Shown here piece after piece: positions 56,601 to 64,000 of a stretch of 64,000 nt of DNA; the stretch's first letter is position 1, and every line of letters begins with the position of its first letter. Below the pieces are notes generated by a model. That model was not told the DNA's origin. It saw nothing but the letters and a program-made list of their open reading frames with translations, and searched no databases. Origin of the DNA: Narthecium ossifragum. Taxonomy: Eukaryota > Streptophyta > Magnoliopsida > Dioscoreales > Nartheciaceae. The position numbers and the translations under genes are program-made. Where the stretch lies: the NCBI GenBank assembly GCA_963920575.1, contig OY986969.1, forward strand, positions 8,181,096 to 8,245,095, given 5' to 3'.

Positions 56601-58008
56601 TGATGAGTCACTAAATATTCATACTTAAACCCCGTAATTTACATTTGTTAGTTCGAGAGTGTTTGTATTTGATAGCTTGTTAGTTGATTTCAGGTTTAAT
56701 CATGCTTTGAGAAGAAATGCAAGAAATTCGGTTAATATGCTGAAATACACTGCTCTGTCGATTGTTAGCACAATATTCACCAGATATTCTGCTTATGTTC
56801 AAATATTCTGAAATTTGGGTGACATCTAGTAGACATCAAGACGTACATCTTTCATGTTGGACACTTTCAGAGATTCCCGATGATGTGATAGCAGATTTGA
56901 AGAAGATGAAGATATTTAGCTGTTGGAAGACTGGTCCGTCGACGCCCGAGAGAATATTCGCCAAATATTCTAGATAAGTCCAAATATTGCAAACTCTTCG
57001 GGAGAGGACAGAAGACTTCCAAATCTACATCTTTTGTGTTGGACTCATTATCTAATTCCTGACCGGTTGATCCCAGTCTCGATTGGAAGAAGCTGTCAGG
57101 GTTGGATCAGGAATTTCGAGTTGCACTTGAGGTCTAACTTAACCCTAAACCCTAATCCGAGAATTAAGAGATAAAAAGGGCTTTGTGGCTGGAAACAGAG
57201 GAATTCAGATTGGAGAAGAAGACGGAGATGCGACGTGGATCCCTAATCTTCTTCATCGAACACATGGATCTCATCCAAAAGATGAGTGGCTAAACTCTCT
57301 ACTTAGGGATCTCATGAAGCTTTAGTGTAGCTTCTTTGTATTTTCTAGTTTGATTCTTGTATCTTTTCAAAGACATGATCCTATGAATATGGTTTTATTT
57401 TATAAAGAGTTGAGGGAACAAGAGTTCCTCGACGTATATTCAGACCTACTTGATTGTTGTGCTTGATGGTAGAGATTCGTAGGATAGTTTTTATGTTGCT
57501 TTTGTGGATGCCTTTGAGATACTCTATGCTAGATGAAGATAGGTTGTACTCAGATTAAGTTCGAAGACAATCTATACTAAGTTTGAATAGGTTATGCCTT
57601 AGGGAAACAATTGCATTATTTTAGGGATTCATGTAAGCTTAAGAAGCTATGAATCCATAATGTCGAGATAAGAAACAAGATGATAACTAGAGAATACGGA
57701 AAGTGAAACTAAAGTGGATTGAGTAATCCCTAGGTTTTCTCTCATCAATCTATTTCCATTTCGTTAATCGCTTTCTTAATTAGTTTTAATTAATCAATTT
57801 CAAAAACCAAATCAATCCTTCTTCACCTTAGGATTAGAGTGGTTAGAGAGTTAATTCGATTTCTTCTTTTGTTAAACAAGTTTTCCCTGAGGATCGACCC
57901 CGTATTTCACCATTATTCTATCTTATTAATTTAGTGTTGAAAGAAAAATTTCTAAATTTCTAAATTACATTTTGCATATATTTTAACGACGACATTTGTG
58001 ACTGATCA
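56601..58008 (+). mobile_element. Solo LTR, family B, copy 2
   Basis: TGATGAGTCAC to GTGACTGATCA with identical duplications acagt (56596-56600, 58009-58013), 1408 bp. It is homologous to 41324-42789, sharing GATAGCTTGTTAGTTGATTT, GAAGAAATGCAAGAAATTCG and GAATATTCG near the middle. It contains no coding domain. Confidence 0.94.
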
Positions 58009-58013
58009 ACAGT

Positions 58014-58428
58014 CCTTTTCGTCCTCGATGGCGCCATCGTCACTGCCAACGAGCCATCGTCACTGCCAGCGATATGTTCACAGCCATGGTCGCCGAAGCC
58101 CAGCGCCGTGCTCAGGAGGATCTCATTGGTGGATCTGATGCATGCGTCACCCTCAGTTGGTGGGTTCTCATCAATCATATCCTTTTTCCATTCTCAACTC
58201 ACCTTTTACCACTGGTGTGACCAATCTTAACCTTTTTTTTTTAATATGCCTACATGCTTTATGGGAATAAATGTTTGAGTAGTTGAGCGGTGAAATTAAC
58301 ATGATATCAGACAGAGCATATAGATCGAGAGTGAGTTTTTTCGAAGCCAATGCATTAATAGATATATATAGATATATATACAAATTAAATTAACCTTGTC
58401 GATCAGTTTCGTTGTCCATGCTATGCAG
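58014..58428. other. Segment between solo LTR B and the NAC exon
   Basis: The first ~150 bp continue the unrecognised segment broken at 56600. From about 58200 it is AT-rich, ending in a pyrimidine-poor but usable acceptor CTATGCAG (58421-58428), so at least part is a NAC intron remnant. Confidence 0.5.
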
Positions 58429-58985
58429 GAAGAAGGATGGGTGGTTTGCCGAGCATTCAAGAAGAGAACAAGCATGTAGCCGAGAGGCCTCCCCGATGTC
58501 TGGGACTCTCCTTACTGCTACGAAGACCCTGCCAGCAGGCTGAGCTCCATCATGGTGGATCCATCCGAATACCTTCAAAGGCCTCCAAAAAGCCTCTTCT
58601 GCAAGCAATAGACAGAGTTGAACAACCTGAACCTCTTGCACTCCAACCATTTCATTCAGCTCCCGCAGCTGGAGAGCCCGTCGTCCCTGCCGTCGGTGAA
58701 CCGACCCACTGCAATCTCGACCGTTTACGATGTCGATGACGACAAGCAGGTAAGGTGCGGCATCAATGGCGTGGGGAAGGTGACCACCACCGATTGGAGA
58801 GCGCTCGATAAGTTCGTCGCGTCGCAGTTGAGTCAGGAAGATAGGTTCGATGGGGAGCAGGCGTCGGTGGCGAAGTTCGGAGGGGATAAGAGCTCGGAGA
58901 TAGCACTGCTGCTGCTCCAGAGTGGTGGAATGGAGGAAGGGAGAAAGTTGAATGGGTTGTTCTGTTCGAGCTCTGAGCCCACCGT
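58429..58985 (+). pseudogene. Last exon of a VND-like NAC transcription factor (broken)
   Basis: One frame carries NAC subdomain E (EEGWVVCRAFKKRTSM), then the variable region with motifs of the secondary-wall VND group: DPSEYLQRPPKS, NLNLLHSNHFIQLPQLESPS, TDWRALDKFVASQLSQED and a C-terminal LLLQSGG. VND factors switch on xylem secondary-wall genes. Premature stops are at 58477-58479 and 58609-58611. The DNA-binding subdomains A-D are absent upstream. The exon runs into an inverted-repeat arm at ~58980, losing its natural end. It appears to be a gene fragment, captured or left behind by rearrangement. Confidence 0.85.
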
Positions 58986-59268
58986 TGGTGGAGTCTCCGT
59001 AGATCTTCTATCACCGCTCCGTCGACAACCTCCTTGGCATGTTGACTCCGGTGGTGTTCGGGGTCGGCAAAGGAGATGGCTACGGCAAGGGCACTCATGG
59101 AGGTCTTTTCTCTTCCGTGAAGGAGGGAAGGGAGAAGAACAGTGTTTTCTCTTCTCCTTCCTTTGATCATGATGAATCCTGGCCGTCCACATGAATGAAC
59201 GGCCAGGATTTGGTCACTGCAGGGCCTGCTGTAAGTGAGGCATTGCAGGCCCCCCGAACCCCTTACAA
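58980..59268 (-). repeat. Right inverted-repeat arm (partner of 56247-56523)
   Basis: Reverse complement of the left arm with ~90% identity by eye. It has one extra ~25-bp piece forming a perfect hairpin: ATCCTGGCCGT / ACGGCCAGGAT at 59176-59209. The left arm lacks the hairpin. Confidence 0.88.
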
Positions 59269-59399
59269 CTGCCCTCCATGCAGAACCTTTTACACCAACA
59301 GATCTTGGGGAGCTTTGGGATCCCAATGGAGCATGTGGCCCTTTGGAGCATCCACTTGATGAACCCCAACAACCTCCTTTGCTCCCCATTAATTGACTG

Positions 59400-60552
59400 T
59401 TGTTGGATTCTTTGGCCCCAGCATGCAGTGAAAAGAGAGCATACCAAGACAAGGACACCCTCATCTTTGATGAAGAAGACAGGGATCGTGGACGCCTGCT
59501 GTGGTCCCACTCTCTTTTCTTGAAGTTGGACGGAAAGATGCACCTTGATGAGCTGAGAAGGCGCCTCAACTGGCTCTGGTCTGGTTTTGCCCCGATATTG
59601 GTCGGCGACGTCGAAGACTGCACCTTCATAGCCAAATTTCGGTGAGCAGAAGACCACCTCAGAGCTACCCTTGGACGATGGGAGAGCGGAAAATCGCCAG
59701 AAGTAGACGCCTTGATCTTCAATCAATGTGGGTTCGGTTCCCTAGCCTCCCTCTAAACTACTATAAAGAAGATAGCCTTCTCCGCATCGCTGGTACCATC
59801 AGAGAGCCTATCAAGATCGACTTTTTCTCGGAGGAGGCATCCAGGTGCATATTTGCTCGCCTTTGCGTCCTTATGTGCACGTCCATTCCAGCCAAGCTTG
59901 GGATCTGGATTGAACGTGAGAAGGGTAGGAGGTTCTTCCAAGTTTTTATTTTTGAAGATCTCGAGATCTGCCGAGGTTGTGGCTGCTTGGGGCATATTTG
60001 CTCCTTGAACGATCCAAGCTTATCAGTCCCGACTATCCCACAACCATCTCTTTCTCAAGCGCGGACCACTGTAGAGATTGGAGGTTTGCAGCATGAGTGG
60101 ACCACCGTTGTCCCCAAGAGACGAAGACCTCACGGCGACCCCCGCACTCATGCACAAAAACGAGCTTCAACTGAAACTTCGGCAGGCGAGCAGAGGACGA
60201 TCGGAAAACCAAGCCAGCAGAGACCCGTTGGCGTGTCAAACCCCATGTAGTGGTGCAACCACCAGCAAATTTGATAGGCTAGCTGGCTCAGTAGGGCTCA
60301 TATACAAATTCAAATCATTCCAAGGGCATCCTCCCACTTCCTCTGACTCCACCTTTGGTGGGCTCCAATGAACCCAATCTTGCAAGCACCAATGGTTCTT
60401 CTCAGCCCCTCCTTTTGAACAAGGAGTCTCCAACCCAATCTCCATCTCAACACCCTCTTATACTAGAGTGGTTTCGGGAATTAGACCCGACATGGAATCC
60501 TGTTTTCGTCGAGCCTAGCCATCCTAACGCTTGTGGACCACAAGCTACCACA
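59400..60552 (+). pseudogene. L1-type LINE ORF1 fragment (DUF4283 / CCHC-type)
   Basis: The frame at 59400-59642 (KMHLDELRRRLNWLW) shifts near 59642 into 59690-60250. The second frame reads WVRFPSLPLNYYKEDSLLRI, REPIKIDF, CIFARLCVLM, RRFFQVFIFEDL and EICRGCGCLGHICSL. This is the DUF4283-to-zinc-knuckle layout of plant LINE ORF1 (RNA-binding gag-like) proteins. A low-complexity tail with Pro/Gln/Ser follows. The Tekay LTR inserted at 60553 ends it; no endonuclease or RT follows in the window. Confidence 0.83.
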
Positions 60553-61817
60553 TGTCGCGCCCCGACCCGCGTAGGCCCAACTGGGCCGGGCGACGCGAAG
60601 CGAAACCTAACCTACTACGAAAATTTTGGCGAGGTTTCCCTCTAATCGTAGTGGTTACCCTAGCAATTCATAATCATCATGTATTAAACAAATATTACAA
60701 ACCCAAAGACTGAACTAGAATAGATACATGTCCTCAAAACAGGGAAATTATACATTTATCACTCCTGTATGAGACTATCTATAACAAAAGGGTAAGACTG
60801 AGATCGTCGCTCCTCAAGCACCGCCAGACGCCGCCACGTCATCAAACACCGGCCCGGTAGGGGAGACCGAAGAAGAGCTAGCGCCAGCACCTACAAAGCG
60901 CAGCCCGGGTAGGAGTGAGCACTAAGCTCAGCAGGGACACTACACTACAACACTCACAAAGGAGGAAACACAACAGTGTCGCCCTCAAGCAGAGGTTGGG
61001 TATACACAGGGGTCCCATAACCCCACAGCGTGTCCCTGAAAGGAGACTCCAGTCATGTTCTCCAGTCGGACTGGTCACATACTGGGCCGCCCTCAGCGAG
61101 GCAGACCAACACTGCCATCTCACTAGCAGGAAACCAACACTGCAAGGCGGGCAACCAACACCGCTGAGTAGGCACTACCTCTACACATGAGATAATGAAC
61201 CAGACACCGGCTACACCTCAACACTCGGCTCGAGGCCGACACGACCTCTATAATCATCAAGCAACATGTATATAGAGAGATCTAAGTATAAGAACATAAT
61301 CAAACCGGAAAGCCTCAAAACCCGAAATAAATTGTAGGTAGGAATCCCTACCTAAGCAAGAGCAGCTTAAATCCAAGCAGCTAGGCCTTGGTTCGTCCTC
61401 AAATGCCTTCAAAAATAGCAAGATCTGAGCTCAGATCTCCGGATTTCAGAAGGATTCAAGGAAGAAAGTCTCGTCTGCTTTATAGGCAAATGAACCGACC
61501 TATGAATGATCGATCTTTCCCTAAGGAAGGATCGATCCTTCATGACGATCGCACCTTGACTTTCTGGCACAAGAAGATCGATCTCTTAGCTAGAGAAGAT
61601 CGATCCTCTTTGTGCTGAAAGCTAAACTTGGGCAAGAACTCAAGCCCAAGTCCGGATCTTTCGATCCCAGGTCCCACTAACCGTTCTAACCAAACATTAC
61701 CACAAACACGGTCAGTGTGTGCACACGCGGGTGTAAAACAAGCCAACAAGGCGCAATTTACCAAATTGCCCTTGCGGTCCACGACGAGCCATAGGAGTAG
61801 AGGGACGGTTCCTCACA
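60553..61817 (-). repeat. 3' LTR of the Tekay element
   Basis: 1265 bp. It shares with LTR family A the box GCAGCCCGGGTAGGAGTGAG (near 60900) and the CAATTTACCAAATTGCCC block (near 61753). It carries GATCGATC hairpins at 61508-61536 and ~61575-61612. Confidence 0.9.
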
Positions 61818-61891
61818 TCCTAATACCCTTAAAGGAAATCTCGTCTCGAGATTCGATAAATGTAGGGCTCGGAACAAAAGAAACAACTACA

Positions 61892-64000
61892 CTAGAAGAC
61901 ATGACAAAAGTTACCTCGAGAAGGGAACAAGTGCGGATACTCCTGCCGCATGCGCGCCTCGCGCTCCCAGGTCATCTCCTCGACGCCTCTGTGCCTCCAC
62001 AGTACCTTGACTAAAGGAATCTTCTTGCCCTGCAAGACCTGATCCCTCCTGTCAAGTACTCGAACAGGCTGCTCAACGAACGTCGCGTCTGACTTGAGCT
62101 CGATGTCATCCACTCTGATGACATGCGATGGGTCGGGGTGGTACTTCCTCAGCATCGACACACTGAAAAGTCGGGTGCACAACAGACATGTGTTGAGGAA
62201 GGTCCAAGCGGTAGGCTACCTCGCCGACCCTCTCTAGGATCTCAAACGGCCCGACGAACCTTGGAGCCAACTTGCCCCCGCTGCCAAACCTGACAGACCC
62301 TCTGTACGGTGCTGCCCGCAGGAACACACCGTCACCAACTGCGAACTCAAGCGGTCGTCGCCTCTGATGTACATAGCTCTTCTGCCGGCTCTGAGCCGTC
62401 TGAAGCCTCTACCTGATCTGCGCTAACCTCTCTGACGACCTCCTGACGATGTCTGGACCGGTGAGTGAAGCCACTCCAACCTCTGTCCAGCAAACTGGGG
62501 AACGACTTGGCCTACCGTACAACGCCTCGAAAGGTGCTACTCCAAGACTGGACTGGTAGCTGTTGTTGTAGGCGAACTCCACCAAGGGAACGTGCTCCTC
62601 CCAGCTGCCTCCTGCGTCGAGGACACATGCTCTCAGCATGTCCTCCAAGATCTGGATCGTCCGCTCTGACTGCCCGTCTGTCTGCGGATGAAACGCCGTA
62701 CTGAAGGTAAGGAATGTGCCAACTGCCTCATGAAAGTCCCGCCAGAACCTGCTGGTGAATCTGGGGTCACGGTCTAACACGATAAAAACTGGAACCCCGT
62801 GTAGTCTGACTACCTCTCTGACGTACAAACTGCCCAACCTGTCAGTCGAGTCTGTCGTCCGCATAGGCAGGAAGTGCGCCGATTTGGTCAATCGATCAAC
62901 GATGACTCAAATCGCGTCATTCCCCCTAGGAGATCTCGGTAGCCCGATCACGAAGTCCATCGTGATGTGCTCCCACTTCCACTCAGCTAGTGGAAGCGGC
63001 TGAAGTAACCCTGGAATCCGCTGGTGCTCTGCCTTAACCTTTTGACAAGTAAGGCATCGCGATACGAACTCCGTCACTGCCCTCTTCATCCCGCGCCACC
63101 AGAACTGTCGTCGAAGATCCTGGTACATCTTAGTGCCGCAGGGATGAACTGCAAAGCGAGAGTCGTGGAACTCTCGTAGGACGTCGTCTCGAAGAACCGG
63201 ATCTGCTGGAGCTGCTACTCTGCCTCGAAACCGTAGCCCTCCGTCTGGCGATACTGTCCAGTCTCCGTCTGCGCCCTCTGTGCCCGCTGTTGTGCGTAAC
63301 TCCTCGAGCTCTGGGTCACTGTGTTGTGCCTCTAACACTCTGGCTAGAAATGCTGGCATACTCTGCACTGCGTAGAGGAAGCTGTTGGATCCCCAATCCT
63401 CAAACTCGAGCCCCAACTGGCCCGCTATCTCTAGAGCCTGCCACTGCCGCGCTGACAACCCTGCAACTGCTGCTCTGGTGTCTCTCACCTGCCTGCTCAG
63501 CGCGTCTGCTATGACGTTTGCCTTATCAGGATGGTAATGCAACTCAAAGTCGTAGTCCTCCAGTAGCTCCACGAAGGCTCGCTCACAAGCATCATCCCAC
63601 ACGAACGGGACGGCCTTCTGTGTCAGTCTAGTCAACGGCCCGGTGACTCTGGAGAAGTCTTGCATGTACGCCTGTAGTACCCCGCCAAGCCCAGGAAACT
63701 GCGGACCTCGAACACTGTCCTCGGTCTCTGCCACTGTACCACTGCCTCGACCTTGGCCGGGTCAACTGAGATCCCTGCTGCCGACACCACGTGTCCAAGG
63801 AATCCCACTTGTGCAAGCCAGAACTCGCACTTGGAAGCCTTGGCATAAAGCCGATGCTCCCAAAGTAGCTGCAACACTGTCGCCAAGTGTCGCTCGTGCT
63901 CCGTCTCTGACCGGGAGTAGATAAGGATGTCGTCGACGAACACCACCACGAACTCGTCTAGGAAAGGCCGGAAGATCCTCTACATGAGATCCATGAAAGC
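61892..64000 (-). pseudogene. Tekay pol: RT end, deleted RNase H, integrase, chromodomain-type tail
   Basis: RT palm [11 protein letters not shown] (about 63940-63910) and thumb ([12 protein letters not shown]) with a frameshift at ~63670. DDACERAFVEL then jumps directly into LLEDYDFELHYHPDKANVIA, so ~100 residues holding most of RNase H are missing. Integrase: zinc finger (HPCGTKMYQD, CLTCQKVK), then a Trp-to-stop change at ~62907, then [21 protein letters not shown] and [20 protein letters not shown]. The C-terminus has GKLAPRFVGPFEIL and, after a frameshift, SMLRKYHPDPSHV and WEREARMRQEYPHLFP, the chromovirus tail that targets chromatin in this lineage. The element is dead. Confidence 0.93.

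Larger units (their letters stand above)
60553..64000 (-). mobile_element. Tekay/Del-type chromovirus, 3' part, runs off the window
   Basis: 3' LTR 60553-61817 (TGTCGCGCCCCGACCC to GGTTCCTCACA on plus). A polypurine-rich primer TTTAAGGGTATTAGGA (61833-61818) lies on the minus strand. Then, towards the right, come a chromodomain-type tail, integrase, a truncated RNase H region and RT. The 5' LTR and gag lie beyond 64000, so the target duplication cannot be checked. Inserted in LINE ORF1. Confidence 0.92.

Overview
This is a stretch of flowering-plant nuclear DNA. The evidence is spliced plant genes (RLP24, PPR, an XTH exon, a VND-type NAC exon), plant retrotransposon lineages (Tat and Tekay gypsy, Cassandra TRIM), and CACTA, hAT and Tourist DNA elements. 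The PPR gene is very GC-rich at its 5' end and less so at its 3' end, which suggests a monocot; the species cannot be named from the sequence. About 85% of the window is transposable-element sequence, much of it in nests that can be solved exactly from target-site duplications (TSDs).

Layout. (1) 1-1850: an orphan XTH exon, AT-rich spacer, and one arm of a 45-kb inverted repeat (1446-1778). (2) ~1850-26172: a degenerate L1-type LINE split at 2698/23428 by a 20.7-kb CACTA element (2699-23427, TSD atc). The CACTA itself is only ~3.4 kb. It has been swollen by two solo LTRs of one family in opposite orientation (3590-6359 with a Cassandra solo LTR inside; 6444-8652), a third solo LTR (10401-14962) that holds a hAT-like element and a complete Cassandra TRIM, and a non-autonomous LTR retrotransposon (15441-23213) with an intact 599-codon ORF of unknown function. 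The nesting is four levels deep. (3) 26443-47076: a minus-strand Tat-lineage gypsy element (gag, RT, RNase H, second RNase H, integrase) with an antisense, intron-containing plant-mobile-domain gene between integrase and the 3' LTR. It is interrupted by solo LTRs at 33410-35982 and 41324-42789 and by an unresolved composite at 37351-41323. (4) 47116-53681: the only intact host genes, RLP24 (ribosome biogenesis, minus) and a P-class PPR gene (plus). They diverge from a ~270-bp intergenic region with telo-box and site II motifs. (5) 53682-60552: a 151-bp tandem duplication, a Tourist-like MITE, a second solo LTR of the 41-kb family, the last exon of a VND-like NAC gene with two stops, an inverted repeat pair and a LINE ORF1 fragment. 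(6) 60553-64000: the 3' part of a minus-strand Tekay chromovirus whose RNase H domain is largely deleted.

Two patterns stand out. First, three LTR families carry clusters of GATCGATC/CGGTCGAT hairpins inside the LTR. Second, solo LTRs (seven with matching TSDs) outnumber complete elements, which points to frequent intra-element recombination. The least-described coding items are the 599-codon ORF with a 62-residue repeat and the antisense plant-mobile-domain gene.
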